DNA of 64,000 nt from Streptomyces sp. NBC_01463 (GTDB lineage: Bacteria > Actinomycetota > Actinomycetes > Streptomycetales > Streptomycetaceae). The stretch is taken from NCBI GenBank assembly GCA_036227345.1, contig CP109468.1, positions 4,712,001-4,776,000 on the forward strand, read 5' to 3'. Below are positions 18,555-27,868 of the stretch, in pieces. Numbering within the stretch: position 1 is the first letter of the stretch; each line of letters opens with the position of its first letter. The position numbers were made by a program, and so were the translations under genes. The notes under the pieces were generated by a model. The model was given only the letters and a program-made list of their open reading frames with translations. It was not told the origin of the DNA and made no database searches.

Positions 18555-19969
18555 GCGGGCCGGAGCCGTACGCCGTCGCGTCCGTTCCGCCCGGCTACCG
18601 GGTCGGTCCCTGGATCGTCGAGGAGCCCCTCGGCGCGGGGGCCTTCGGCCATGTGTACGCCGCGCGGCACGAGGACGGCGCCGCGGAACTGCCCCGTGCC
18701 GCCCTGAAGTTCCTCCCGACCGGCACGCGTACGCCGCGCCAGCTGCACCACCTCCGGGAGCTGGCCGAGCGGGAGGTCGACCTGCTGAGCCGGCTCCGTT
18801 CGCCCCGGCTGATCCGGATGCACGACGCGCTGACGGTGGACGACCCGGCCCATCCGGAACTCGACGGCGCGACCGTCCTCGTCCTGGAGGAGGCACGCGG
18901 CTCCCTCGACGCGCTGCTGGCGGCGGACCGGCCGCCGCGCCAGGGGCCGCGCCTGCTCGTGCAGATCTGCGAGGGGCTGCACCAGCTGCACGAAGCGGGC
19001 TGGGTGCACGGCGATCTCAAGCCGGGCAACGTGCTGCTGATGGAGGACGGCACGGCACGGCTCGGGGACTTCAACATGGCGGCCGAACTGGAGGGCACGC
19101 ACGCGTACTCCCCCGGGTTCGCGACGGCCGACTACACCCCGCCCGAGCTGCTGTGGTCCGAGGTCGGCGAGCGTGGCATGCAGATCCGCAGGACCACGGA
19201 CGTCTGGGCGTTCGGCGTGCTGGCGCACGTGGTCCTGACCGGTTCGTTCCCGTTGCCGGGCGGTACCCCGACGGCCCGGCGGGACGCGGCGGTGCGCTAC
19301 GCCCGCGGTGAGGAGGAGTTACGCCTTTCCTCCGAACTCCCCACCGCCTGGCGGGAGATCGTGGCGGACTGCCTCTCCCGTACGCACGAGGAACGGGCCC
19401 CGTACGACGCGGCCTCGCTGCTGCGGCGGACCTCGGAGGCGGCGGCGGGCCGGCCGCCGCGCCGCAGACGCGCGCGCCGTCCCCTGCTCGCGGCGGCGGC
19501 CGGCGTGCTGGTACTGGCGGTGGCCGGCCTCGGGGTCCGGACCCTGCTGACCGACGACCCGGCGCCGAGGCCGGAGGCCCGGACGGGAGCCGGGGCCGGG
19601 GCAGGCGCGGACGCGCGTGCGGGCCGGAGCCCCGGGCCGACGGGGACGGCCACGGGCTACGACCGCTGCGCCCCGGGTTCCGTCTGCTTCTTCTCGGCGG
19701 CGGACGGCGGGGGGCAGATGTGCGCCTGGTCGGGGGACGACTCCGACTGGACCGACGGCCAGCACGACTGCAGCTGGGCGATCGCGGGCACGCCGGGCTC
19801 GATATACAACAACGGAGTGGCCGACCCGAAGGGCTTCGTCGACGTCGCGTACTTCGCCGAGGCCGGCCTGCGCAAACGCATCGGCTGCGTCGAGCGGGGG
19901 CAACGCCGCAACCTCGCCCCGGGGCGGTTCGTGCACTCCCACACCTGGGCGAAGACCTGCACCCCATGA
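18551..19969 (+). CDS. Membrane Ser/Thr kinase with C-terminal I36-like extracellular domain
   Basis: This 472-residue Hanks-type kinase has a Gly loop GAGAFGHVY (28-36), Lys53, the catalytic loop HGDLKPGN (153-160) in place of HRD, and DFN (173-175) in place of DFG. The metal Asp is kept. The activation region GTHAYSPGFATADYTPPEL and a C-lobe follow. An Arg-rich stretch and one TM helix (about 308-330) lead to an outside Cys-rich domain (about 370-472: CAPGSVCFFSAADGGGQMCAW...) like peptidase-inhibitor family I36. The GTG at 18551 overlaps the FHA gene stop. The DFN change may alter magnesium handling or be a feature of this subfamily. Confidence 0.85.
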   Translation: MSGPEPYAVASVPPGYRVGPWIVEEPLGAGAFGHVYAARHEDGAAELPRAALKFLPTGTRTPRQLHHLRELAEREVDLLSRLRSPRLIRMHDALTVDDPAHPELDGATVLVLEEARGSLDALLAADRPPRQGPRLLVQICEGLHQLHEAGWVHGDLKPGNVLLMEDGTARLGDFNMAAELEGTHAYSPGFATADYTPPELLWSEVGERGMQIRRTTDVWAFGVLAHVVLTGSFPLPGGTPTARRDAAVRYARGEEELRLSSELPTAWREIVADCLSRTHEERAPYDAASLLRRTSEAAAGRPPRRRRARRPLLAAAAGVLVLAVAGLGVRTLLTDDPAPRPEARTGAGAGAGADARAGRSPGPTGTATGYDRCAPGSVCFFSAADGGGQMCAWSGDDSDWTDGQHDCSWAIAGTPGSIYNNGVADPKGFVDVAYFAEAGLRKRIGCVERGQRRNLAPGRFVHSHTWAKTCTP

Positions 19970-20112
19970 CGTACGGGACACCGGGAACCCGGGACCCGAG
20001 GGGCCGGACCGGGACGGGCGGAACGGCCGCGGACCCCCGGCGCCACGGAGGTGTTGTCCGGGCGGCCGCCCGTTCGTCCCCGACTGTCAGTGCGGTGCGC
20101 TTCACTGCCGCC

Positions 20113-20916
20113 ATGGAGCTCACGCAATTGACCGTCAATGACCTGCTGGCCCGGCTCGGCCCGGAGCACACCCACCTGTTCCTGCCCGGTGACCTGGACC
20201 CGGAGGCGCTGACCGGCCTGCTCGCCAACCGGTTCGGGACGCCGCGCACCCTCGCCCTCGACGGCTTCACCGATCCGACGGCCGGCGACTGCGGGGGAGC
20301 GGCTCTGCTCGCCCCCTTCGGGGACCGGACCGTGACGATGAGGGGGTGGGCGTACGGGGACCAGTGGTTCGGCACGGGGACGGTGCGCGACGCCGGAGGG
20401 GAGGTGCGGCCGGTGCTGGTGGTCGTCCGCAGGGACGTGCCGGAAGTCCTGGCGCTCGCTCCGCACGAGGGCGATGACCTCGACTGGATGGAGCGGCTCA
20501 AGCGGATCACGGGCTGGAGCGGGCCGGACGAACGGCCGGATGTGGACTGGGCCGAGATCGAGTCGCGCCTGGGCACCGCACTGCCGGGCGACTACCGGCG
20601 CATGGTCGAGACGTTCGGCGCGGGCTCGTTCGACGCGTTCCTGGACCTGAACCAGGAGCCGTGGACGCACCTCAGGGACGACGGTCTGCTCATCTGGGCG
20701 GGCACCGAGCACGAGGACCTGTACTGCTGGCGGACCGACGACGCCGACCCGGACCGCTGGACCGTCGTGGTGCGCACCTTCGACGGCGAGGACGTCCCCT
20801 TCGGCTGCCGGGCCGCGGAGTTCGTCTGCCGCGCCCTCACCGACCGGTCCCACCCGTTCACGCTGGCCCATTACTTCGACACCCACTGGTTCATGCGCCA
20901 CGGCCGGGACGACTGA
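20113..20916 (+). CDS. SMI1/KNR4 (SUKH) family protein
   Basis: This 267-residue protein has a SUKH fold in its second half: DVDWAEIESRLGTALPGDYRRMVETFGAG, then FDAFLDLNQ, LLIWAGTEHEDLYCW and VVVRTFDGEDVPF. SUKH proteins often act as immunity proteins for contact or secreted toxins, but they also occur as unlinked cytoplasmic proteins, and no toxin is next to this one. The first about 120 residues (LLARLGPEHTHLFLPGDLDPEAL) form a separate unknown domain. The ATG at 20113 has only weak upstream signals. Confidence 0.72.
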   Translation: MELTQLTVNDLLARLGPEHTHLFLPGDLDPEALTGLLANRFGTPRTLALDGFTDPTAGDCGGAALLAPFGDRTVTMRGWAYGDQWFGTGTVRDAGGEVRPVLVVVRRDVPEVLALAPHEGDDLDWMERLKRITGWSGPDERPDVDWAEIESRLGTALPGDYRRMVETFGAGSFDAFLDLNQEPWTHLRDDGLLIWAGTEHEDLYCWRTDDADPDRWTVVVRTFDGEDVPFGCRAAEFVCRALTDRSHPFTLAHYFDTHWFMRHGRDD

Positions 20917-20950
20917 CCGGCCACCGGTACCGAACCTGCGGCGGGTCCGG

Positions 20951-21691
20951 TCAGCCGTTCCCGCTGTCGGTGTGCGCCACGTGGCCGGGGAGGTCGGTGA
21001 GCCGTTCGATGCGGAGCACCGCCGCGTCCGCCGCCGGCGACGGCCCACCGGTGACGAAGTCGATGCCGCGGTCCAGCCAGATGCCCGTCAGCCCGGCGAG
21101 GCCCGCCGCGTCGGCATCGCTGCCCAGCATGTCGCCCACGTTGACCGCCCGCGCCGGGTCCGTACGCATCCACCGGCAGGCGGCGGCGTAGGCGGCGGGC
21201 TTGGCCGCGCCGAGCTCGGCCGGGGTCAGGACGGCCTCGAAGCAGCCGAGCAGTCCGAACCGGGCGAGCTTCGCGCGCTGCTGTCCCGGGTCCCCGTTGG
21301 TGAGGACGGCCAGACGCGGCCCCCGGGGGAGCGCCTTCAGCGTCTCCAGGCAGGGCCGGACATCGGGATAGCACGTCCAGGACTCCTCGAACGGGGCGAG
21401 GTAGCGCTCGGCGATCCAGGAGTCCAGGAGGGCCGGGCTCCCGGGCACCGGCTCCCCGAGCATCGGCAGGAACGACCGGATCCGCCGCCGGTGGTGTTCG
21501 GCGAAGGAGCACTGACCGGCCAGGTACTCCCGCATGTGGCGCGCCTCCAGCGCCCACCACGACGCGGCCAACTCCTCGGGCGGCGCGGTCGCGTTCGGCG
21601 CGGAACGGATGATCCGGCCGATCGTCGCGAAGACCGCGCTCCGGTGATCGACGAGGGTGCCGTCCAGATCGAAGAAGACCACGTCTGTCAT
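20951..21691 (-). CDS. HAD-superfamily hydrolase
   Basis: This 246-residue phosphatase-like enzyme has motif I FFDLDGTLVD (nucleophile and acid Asp), a helical C1 cap (about 15-95), motif II LTNGD, motif III Lys in GAAKP, and motif IV VNVGDMLGSDADAA. This is the layout of phosphoglycolate/haloacid-type HADs. The substrate is unknown. It is convergent with the SUKH gene, 34 bp apart. The ATG at 21691 is the first codon of the conserved core. Confidence 0.88.
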   Translation of the reverse strand: MTDVVFFDLDGTLVDHRSAVFATIGRIIRSAPNATAPPEELAASWWALEARHMREYLAGQCSFAEHHRRRIRSFLPMLGEPVPGSPALLDSWIAERYLAPFEESWTCYPDVRPCLETLKALPRGPRLAVLTNGDPGQQRAKLARFGLLGCFEAVLTPAELGAAKPAAYAAACRWMRTDPARAVNVGDMLGSDADAAGLAGLTGIWLDRGIDFVTGGPSPAADAAVLRIERLTDLPGHVAHTDSGNG

Positions 21692-21837
21692 GGGCCCATC
21701 ATCCCGCTCCGGTCAGGAAGACCGGCCGTCACCCGAACGGCCCCATCGGCTCGCAGGCCGTTCCGGCCCGGGTGAGGCTCTGGGGGCAGGGCCGCGCCGA
21801 GCCGGCCGGTGCGGCCGGCGAACGAGAGGGAATTCTC

Positions 21838-23742
21838 ATGGCCTACGCGCCCAAGCCCGCCACCCCCGCCACCGCCGCGATCAACCGGGAGGCCGTCTCC
21901 AGGTACGCGATGGAGGACCGGCGGGACTTCGCCGACAACGACCGCGGATTTCTCGCCCCGTTCCCCGGCACGGTGCAGACGCGGGACGGGCGGGTGATCT
22001 TCGACCCGGCGTGGTTCGACTACATCGGCGACGACACCCCGGCTCCGGACACGGTGAACCCGAGTCTCTGGCGGCAGTCGCAGCTCATCCGCAAGGGCGG
22101 CCTGTACAAGATCGCCGAAGGGGTCTTCCAGGTCCGCAACGGCGACATCGCGAACCTGACCGTCATCGAGGGCGACACCGGCCTGGTGGTGGTCGACTGC
22201 ACCGCCTCGGTCGAGACCGCGACGATGTCGATGCGGATGATCCGCGAACACGTCTCCGACAAGCCCGTGGCCGCCGTCATCTACACCCACACGCACATCG
22301 ACCACTACGGCGGCGTCAAGGGCGTCGTCAGCGCGGACGACGTCGCGTCGGGCAAGGTGCCGATCATCGCCCCGGGCACGATCGCCTCCTTCGACGCGCA
22401 TGCGATCGGCGAGAACGTGATCGCCGGCAACGCCATGTCCCGCCGGGCCGGATACGCCTTCGGCAGCCTCCTCGACCGGAACTCCTGCGGCTGCGTCACC
22501 AGCGGCATCGGCATCTACGCCCCGTCCGGCAGCACCATCTCGTACATCTCCCCGACCGACTCCGTGACCAGGACCGGGGAGAAGCGGGAACTGGCGGGCC
22601 TGGAATTCGAGTTCCTCTACGCCCCGGACACCGAGGCGCCCGAGGAGATGCACATCTGGGTCCCGCAGCTCAAGGCGCTGACCTGCGCGGAGAACGCCAA
22701 CCACTCCCTGCACAACATCCAGACCCTGCGCGGCGCCCGCACGCGGGACGCCCGCAACTTCGCCCGCTATCTCGACGAGACGCTGGAACGCTGGGGCGAC
22801 GAGGCCGAGGTGCACTACGGGCCGCACACCTGGCCGGTGTTCGGGAACGAGAACATCACCACGTTCCTGGAGTCCCAGCGCGACACGTACAAGTACATCC
22901 ACGACCAGGCGCTGCGGCTCGCGAACAAGGGCTACACCCCGCTGGAGGCCGCCGAGGCCGTCGAGCTCCCCGAGGAGCTGCGCAGGAACTGGGCCAGCCG
23001 CGGCTACCACGGCACCCTCCACCACGACGTCCGTGCCGTCTTCCACAAGGAACTGGGCCTGTGGGACGGCGACCCCGCCACCCTCCACCCGCACACCCCG
23101 GCGGAGACCGCCCGCCGCCTCACGGACCTGATCGGCCCCGGACAGATCCTCGCCGAGGGCCGCCGCGCCTTCGAGGACGGCGACTACCGCTGGGCCGTCC
23201 AGATCCTGCACGCCCTGGTCTTCGCCGACCCGGGCAACACCGAGGCCAAGAACCTCCAGGCGGACGCGTACGAGCAGATGGGCTACCAGGCCGAGGGCCC
23301 GCAGTGGCGCGGCATCTTTCTCACCGCCGCCAGGGAACTGCGCGACGGCGTCGTACCGGCCGCGTTCGCCACGGCGAGCCCCGACTCGATCCTCGCGATG
23401 CCGGTCGGCATCCTCTTCGACTTCGCGGCCGTGCACCTCATCGGCGACAAGGCCGCCGACGCCGACCTCCGCATCGACTTCCACTTCACGGACACCGACG
23501 AGACCTGGACCATGTGGGTGCGGCGAGGAGTCCTCAACGCCCGCCGAGGCGCCCACCCCGGGACCCAGCTCACCGCCCGCGGCCCCAAGGCCGCCCTCGT
23601 CGCCACCGTCCTCAAGCCCGGGGAGGCGCACCGGCTCGCCGAGGCCGGGAAGATCACCCTCGACGGCGACGACACCGTCCTGCGGACCCTTGCCGGACTC
23701 CTCGACGACTTCGACCCGAACTTCCCGATGATCACGCCCTGA
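21838..23742 (+). CDS. Alkyl sulfatase (SdsA1-type metallo-beta-lactamase fold)
   Basis: This 634-residue enzyme of the SdsA1/BDS1 class hydrolyses primary or secondary alkyl sulfate esters. The metallo-beta-lactamase domain carries THTHIDHYGG (zinc ligands) after VVVDCTASVETA, followed by the ENANHSLHNIQTLRGARTRD segment with its Glu and His. A dimerisation region (EELRRNWASRGYHGTLHHDVRAVF area) and a C-terminal SCP2-like sterol-carrier domain (about 510-630) complete the family order. No signal peptide is visible. A GAGAGGG site precedes the ATG at 21838. The stop codon lies inside a 9-bp tandem repeat. Confidence 0.92.
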   Translation: MAYAPKPATPATAAINREAVSRYAMEDRRDFADNDRGFLAPFPGTVQTRDGRVIFDPAWFDYIGDDTPAPDTVNPSLWRQSQLIRKGGLYKIAEGVFQVRNGDIANLTVIEGDTGLVVVDCTASVETATMSMRMIREHVSDKPVAAVIYTHTHIDHYGGVKGVVSADDVASGKVPIIAPGTIASFDAHAIGENVIAGNAMSRRAGYAFGSLLDRNSCGCVTSGIGIYAPSGSTISYISPTDSVTRTGEKRELAGLEFEFLYAPDTEAPEEMHIWVPQLKALTCAENANHSLHNIQTLRGARTRDARNFARYLDETLERWGDEAEVHYGPHTWPVFGNENITTFLESQRDTYKYIHDQALRLANKGYTPLEAAEAVELPEELRRNWASRGYHGTLHHDVRAVFHKELGLWDGDPATLHPHTPAETARRLTDLIGPGQILAEGRRAFEDGDYRWAVQILHALVFADPGNTEAKNLQADAYEQMGYQAEGPQWRGIFLTAARELRDGVVPAAFATASPDSILAMPVGILFDFAAVHLIGDKAADADLRIDFHFTDTDETWTMWVRRGVLNARRGAHPGTQLTARGPKAALVATVLKPGEAHRLAEAGKITLDGDDTVLRTLAGLLDDFDPNFPMITP

Positions 23743-23764
23743 AGGCCCTGAAGGCCCTGAAGGC
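23738..23764. repeat. Three tandem copies of a 9-bp unit
   Basis: The unit CCTGAAGGC is repeated three times without change. The first copy supplies the TGA stop (23740-23742) of the alkyl sulfatase. Copies two and three lie in the 3' untranslated region and are in phase, so slippage would not change the protein. Confidence 0.85.
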
Positions 23765-23878
23765 CCTTTACAGGGGCTGCTGTTGCTGTCGCGGTGAGAG
23801 GTGACCGGTCGGCGCGGGGCTCGTGCCCTGCGCCGAAATCCCCTGTGCGGATCTCCCTCCGCCTGCTGGGATGGGGAC

Positions 23879-24388
23879 ATGAGCCTCCTGCCTGCCGCGG
23901 CGGACGAGATCGTCGTCCCCGTCCTCGTCCGTGACCTGGTGCCCGCCGATCTGCCGTCCTGCGCCTGGTCCGGCACGCCGCTTCATCTCGCGCACGTGGC
24001 GCATGAGCTGGAGCGTGCGGCGGCCGGGGAGGTGGACTATCTCGCGGTCTGTACGCCGGCGGATCTCCCCGTCGCGATCGGTGGCGTCGACTACCGGGGC
24101 GCGGCCGGCGCCGGCACGCTGTGGCAGCTCGGGGTGCTGCCGGCTCTCCAGTCGTGCGGTCTGGGCACCGTGCTCATCCGTGCCGCGGAGGACCGCATCA
24201 GGTCACGCGGCCTGCGGCGGGCGGAACTCGGGGTGGAGGAGAGCAACCCGCGTGCGCGGGCGCTGTACGAACGCCTGGGGTACGAGGCCTACGGCAGCGA
24301 GCCGGACTCCTGGGACGTGGAGGCGCCGGACGGTTCGCTGCGCCGGTACGAGACCATGTGCACGCTGATGCGCAAGGACCTGTCGTAG
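23879..24388 (+). CDS. GNAT family N-acetyltransferase
   Basis: This 169-residue acetyltransferase has the acetyl-CoA loop LWQLGVLPALQSCGLGTVLI (motif A, Gln/Arg-x-x-Gly form) and the C-terminal GVEESNPRARALYERLGYEAYG, typical of the RimI-like branch. The substrate is unknown. The ATG at 23879 follows GGGATGGGGAC. It is followed at 9 bp by a small membrane protein and then a P-loop kinase, so the three genes may form a loose operon. Confidence 0.85.
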   Translation: MSLLPAAADEIVVPVLVRDLVPADLPSCAWSGTPLHLAHVAHELERAAAGEVDYLAVCTPADLPVAIGGVDYRGAAGAGTLWQLGVLPALQSCGLGTVLIRAAEDRIRSRGLRRAELGVEESNPRARALYERLGYEAYGSEPDSWDVEAPDGSLRRYETMCTLMRKDLS

Positions 24389-24397
24389 GGGGACAGC

Positions 24398-24883
24398 ATG
24401 GCCTCGGAGGTGTGGACTTCGGTCCTCTCGCTCACGGGCGTCGCGCTCGGCGGCGGGCTGACGGCCCTGTCCCAGCGCGCCACCCAGCGGTCCGCCGACC
24501 GGGCCGAGGAGCGGCGGCTGAGGGCGGCCACCGGCGAGGCCCGCCGGGCCGAACAGCTGCAGGCGATCAAGGAGTTCATCGCGTGCGCCCAGGCAGCCGA
24601 ACGGGCGGCCTACCGCCGCCCCGACGCATGGGGCGAGGACGCCGGCTGGAACGCGTCGGCGGGCGCCGACATGACCGCGCTCTGGGTCGCCGAACGGCAC
24701 CTCGTGCTGCTCTGCCCACCGGACCTGCACGCCGCGGTGCAGGCGTACGGCCGCGCGCTCAACCAAGCGGTGTGGCGCGAGATCGGCGACACCGAGGTCA
24801 ACGAGCACCTGGACGAACGCAAGGCCGCCTTCATGTCCGCGGCCCGCGCCGCCCTGTCCGCCCTGTCGGGCCAGGCACCATGA
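24398..24883 (+). CDS. Small membrane-anchored coiled-coil protein, function unknown
   Basis: This 161-residue protein has one N-terminal hydrophobic helix (about 4-24, VWTSVLSLTGVALGGGLTAL), then an Arg/Glu-rich coiled coil (about 28-55) and a helical C-terminal domain. This layout is common in actinobacterial hypothetical proteins. A GGGGGACAGC site precedes the ATG at 24398. Its stop overlaps the start of the P-loop kinase gene by 4 bp, so the two products may work together. I do not recognise a named family. Confidence 0.7.
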   Translation: MASEVWTSVLSLTGVALGGGLTALSQRATQRSADRAEERRLRAATGEARRAEQLQAIKEFIACAQAAERAAYRRPDAWGEDAGWNASAGADMTALWVAERHLVLLCPPDLHAAVQAYGRALNQAVWREIGDTEVNEHLDERKAAFMSAARAALSALSGQAP

Positions 24884-25449
24884 GCGCCGAGCAGATGCCG
24901 GTCCCCGCGGGACTCGTCGTACTCGTCGGACCGCCCGCCTCGGGCAAGACCGCCTTCGTCCGTGAGCTGGTCGCCCGGGGGAGTCTCGACCCGGAGGCCG
25001 TCGTCTCCAGCGACGCGATCCGTGCGGAGCTCTTCGGGGACGAGGGAGCGGATGCCGTCTGCGACGCGGCCGACGCGCGGATCTTCGACGAACGCGACCG
25101 CCGGATCGCCGGCAGACTCGCCGCGGGCCGCACCGCGGTCGCCGAGTCGACGAACGTCACGCCGCGGGCACGCGCACGCCTTGCGGCCCTCGCCGAACGC
25201 TTCGGTGCGCCGGTGACCGTGCTGCGTTTCCCGCAGGGCGAGGCGGACCTGCTGAGACAGAACGCGGAACGGCCGCGGGACGACGTCTCCGCCGCGGACG
25301 TCAGGGCCTACGCCGCCCTCATGAGGCAGGACGCGAACGAGGCCCGGCTGCGAGCGGAGGGCGCCGCCTTCGTGTACGACGTCCCCGGGCGGGGACAAGG
25401 GGTCACGCCCGCGGAGGCCGCCCGGCGGTTCACCTTCCGCCGGGCCTGA
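24880..25449 (+). CDS. P-loop kinase of polynucleotide-kinase type
   Basis: This 189-residue ATP-binding protein has Walker A GPPASGKT (near residue 18), SSDAIRAELFGDE, a lid region with Arg residues, and a VAESTNVTPRARARL strand. This is the layout of the kinase domain of polynucleotide kinase/Pnkp and related zeta-toxin-like small kinases. The phosphate acceptor could be a nucleic acid 5' end or a small molecule. Its ATG overlaps the stop of the upstream membrane protein (ATGA). Confidence 0.8.
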   Translation: MSAEQMPVPAGLVVLVGPPASGKTAFVRELVARGSLDPEAVVSSDAIRAELFGDEGADAVCDAADARIFDERDRRIAGRLAAGRTAVAESTNVTPRARARLAALAERFGAPVTVLRFPQGEADLLRQNAERPRDDVSAADVRAYAALMRQDANEARLRAEGAAFVYDVPGRGQGVTPAEAARRFTFRRA

Positions 25450-25585
25450 ACCGCGGCTGCTCGGACGTGGGCCGGACCCCGAACGGGTGGACTCGCCGGA
25501 GCGCGCGTCGGACGGTGCCCCGCCCCCGCGGTCCGGATGGTGATGTGGCGCTCCGTTCCCCCGACCCCGGAAGAGGCGCTCCGAC

Positions 25586-26779
25586 ATGCGACGCACCCCC
25601 GCCCGACGGCTGTTCGCCGCCACACTGCTCGTGGCCTCCGTGCTGGCCCCGATGACCCTGGCCGGCTCGCCGCCGGTCCAGGCCGCGGGCATCGACCGGC
25701 ACGACAGCTGCGCCCGGGACTGCCTCGATCCCGCGCTGAGAGCCCGGCTGGACAGAGCCATCGAGGACGTGCGCGAGCAGGCCGGCATTCCCGGCGCCGT
25801 CGTCGGCCTGTGGATGCCGGGCAAGGGGAACTACGTCCGCGCCTCAGGCGTCGCCGACACCGCCACCGGTGAGCCGATGGCCGCCGACTCGTACGTCCGG
25901 ATCGGCAGCGAGACCAAGACGTTCACGGTCACCGCCCTGCTCGAACTCGTCGACGAACACCGGGTCGGCCTCGACGACCCGATCTCCGACTACGTACCCG
26001 GCGTGCGCAACGGACACCGGATCACGCTCCGCCAGCTCGCCGAGATGCGCAGCGGCCTGTTCCCGTACACCGCCGACGCGGACTTCGAGCACGACCTGCT
26101 GAGCGACCCGCAGCGCTACTTCACCCCGCGGGAACTGCTCGCGTACGGCATGAAGCACAAGAACACCTTCGCGCCGGGCGCGGAGTTCCAGTACTCCAAC
26201 TCCAACCTCATCCTGCTCGGCCTGGTGATCGAGAAGGTCAGCGGGCAGCGGCTCGGCGACTTCATCCACGACCGGGTGCTCCGCCCGTCCGGTCTGCGCC
26301 ACACGCTGTTCCCGACGGGGCCCGAGTTCCCCGCACCGCACCCGCACGGATACACCGACCAGACGCTGAGCGGCGAGACGGCGGACGCCACCTGCTGGAA
26401 CCCCAGCTGGGCGTGGGGCGCCGGCGCGATGATCTCCGATCTGCACGACCTGCGCAGCTGGGCCAGGAACGTCGCCACCGGAGAACTGCTCAGCCCCAGG
26501 ACGCAGGCGCAGCGGCTCAAGACGCTGCCGACCGGCGTTCCCGGTCTCAGCTACGGCCTCGGCATCTTCGAGACCGGCGGCTGGATCGGGCACAACGGCT
26601 CCCTGCCGGGGTACGAGACCGTCACCGTCTACCTGCCCCCGCTCAAGGCCACCCTGGTCATCATGATCAACACGGATTCCCTCAGCGGGACCCAGGAGCC
26701 CTCCACGCTGCTCGCCCGGGCGATCACGCAGATCGCCACCCCGGACAACGTCTACGACGGCGGGGTCTCCCCGACGTAG
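25586..26779 (+). CDS. Secreted class C beta-lactamase-like serine hydrolase
   Basis: This 397-residue serine hydrolase has a clear signal peptide (about 1-34, RR start, LLVASVLAPMTLAGS core, QAAG cut). The catalytic set is SETK (in RIGSETKTFT, Ser nucleophile), YSN (in QYSNSN) and HNG (in GWIGHNGSLPG) replacing KTG. This is the class C/D-alanyl-D-alanine carboxypeptidase pattern of esterase-like family members. It may trim peptidoglycan peptides or act as an esterase, and resistance activity cannot be inferred. A GGAAGAGG site lies ahead of the ATG at 25586. Confidence 0.88.
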   Translation: MRRTPARRLFAATLLVASVLAPMTLAGSPPVQAAGIDRHDSCARDCLDPALRARLDRAIEDVREQAGIPGAVVGLWMPGKGNYVRASGVADTATGEPMAADSYVRIGSETKTFTVTALLELVDEHRVGLDDPISDYVPGVRNGHRITLRQLAEMRSGLFPYTADADFEHDLLSDPQRYFTPRELLAYGMKHKNTFAPGAEFQYSNSNLILLGLVIEKVSGQRLGDFIHDRVLRPSGLRHTLFPTGPEFPAPHPHGYTDQTLSGETADATCWNPSWAWGAGAMISDLHDLRSWARNVATGELLSPRTQAQRLKTLPTGVPGLSYGLGIFETGGWIGHNGSLPGYETVTVYLPPLKATLVIMINTDSLSGTQEPSTLLARAITQIATPDNVYDGGVSPT

Positions 26780-26850
26780 CGGGCGTCCCGTCGGCCGGCT
26801 CCACGGGCCGTGCCGCCGGAGCAGAGCGGATCAGCCGGGTGAGGGCCCCG

Positions 26851-27687
26851 TCAGCGAGGGCTCCCACCCGGTTTCCGTCCCCAGGCGGTGAGCATCCCGG
26901 CCGACAACGCCGCGCACTCCTCGGACTCCAGGTAGCGCACCGCCGCGTCGACACCCGCGTCGTCGACCAGGCCGGTGGCGACCATCGCCTCCCTGCTCCG
27001 CTCCCACGTCTCCGCCCAGAATCGGCTGAGGGCACTGCCCGGAAGCAGCGGGGGCACATGGATCTCGGCGGCGACGGATCCGAGCCCCGCCCCGCGCAGC
27101 AACTGCGGATACGACGGCACCCAGGACACATCGGTGCCGATGGTGGCCCCCAGGCCCTGCCACATCGCCCGCATCGCCGCGGTGTACGGCGTGCCGGGCG
27201 CCCGGTCGCTCGTCAGGTCGACCGCGTCACTGAGCACCAGCACACCACCGGGCGCGACGAGGCCGGCCAGTGCCGCGATCAGACGCTCACGATCCGGCAG
27301 ATGCATCAGCACGAAGCGCGCGTGGACGAGGTGGAAGGGACCGCGCAGCCCGGTGGCGAAGCCGGGGGCGGCGATGTCGGCCTCCAGGACCTCCAGCCCC
27401 GGGACCGACCGTTCGGCGAGAAACCGGACGTCGCGGTCGACCGCGAGCACGCTCGTCACCCCGGCCTCGCCCAGCAGCCGGCCGGAGACCGTGCCGGTGC
27501 CGGCGCCCACGTCGAGACAGCGCCAGCCCGGACCCGCTCCCAGTGCCCGCAGCCGCGCCATCGTGATGTCGTCGTAGGCGAGCGCCCCGAAGTCGATCCG
27601 CTCGCCCTCCCCCGCCTGTTCGGGACGGAAGAAGGCTTCGCCGTAGCGGCCGCCGCCGGGGAACGGCGCATCGTCGGGCATCTTCAT
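26851..27687 (-). CDS. Class I SAM-dependent methyltransferase
   Basis: This 278-residue methyltransferase has motif I LDVGAGTGTVSGRL, an acidic post-I end VLAVDRDVRFL, motif II-like EADIAAPGF and a VLMHLPDRERLIAALAGLVAPGGVLVLSD strand. Small-molecule methyltransferases such as those of polyketide or quinone pathways look like this. The substrate is unknown. ATG codons occur at 27687 and 27681; the first is used because GGAGA lies 9 bases upstream. The gene is divergent from the kinase-like gene at 27869 and shares a 181-bp promoter gap with it. Confidence 0.84.
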   Translation of the reverse strand: MKMPDDAPFPGGGRYGEAFFRPEQAGEGERIDFGALAYDDITMARLRALGAGPGWRCLDVGAGTGTVSGRLLGEAGVTSVLAVDRDVRFLAERSVPGLEVLEADIAAPGFATGLRGPFHLVHARFVLMHLPDRERLIAALAGLVAPGGVLVLSDAVDLTSDRAPGTPYTAAMRAMWQGLGATIGTDVSWVPSYPQLLRGAGLGSVAAEIHVPPLLPGSALSRFWAETWERSREAMVATGLVDDAGVDAAVRYLESEECAALSAGMLTAWGRKPGGSPR

Positions 27688-27868
27688 CACCAGGCTTCTC
27701 CACTGCGGGGCGGGTTCGCGGCCCGGCCCGGGGCCGTCGCCCACCCATCCTCCGCGGCCGGGCCGCGGCCCGGCCGAGGCTCGCCGCGCCTGAGCCGATC
27801 GGACCTGCGCCTACAGTGCGGAGAGGCAGCGACCGATCGACCGAGCGACTCACGGAAGGCGGAGGCCT

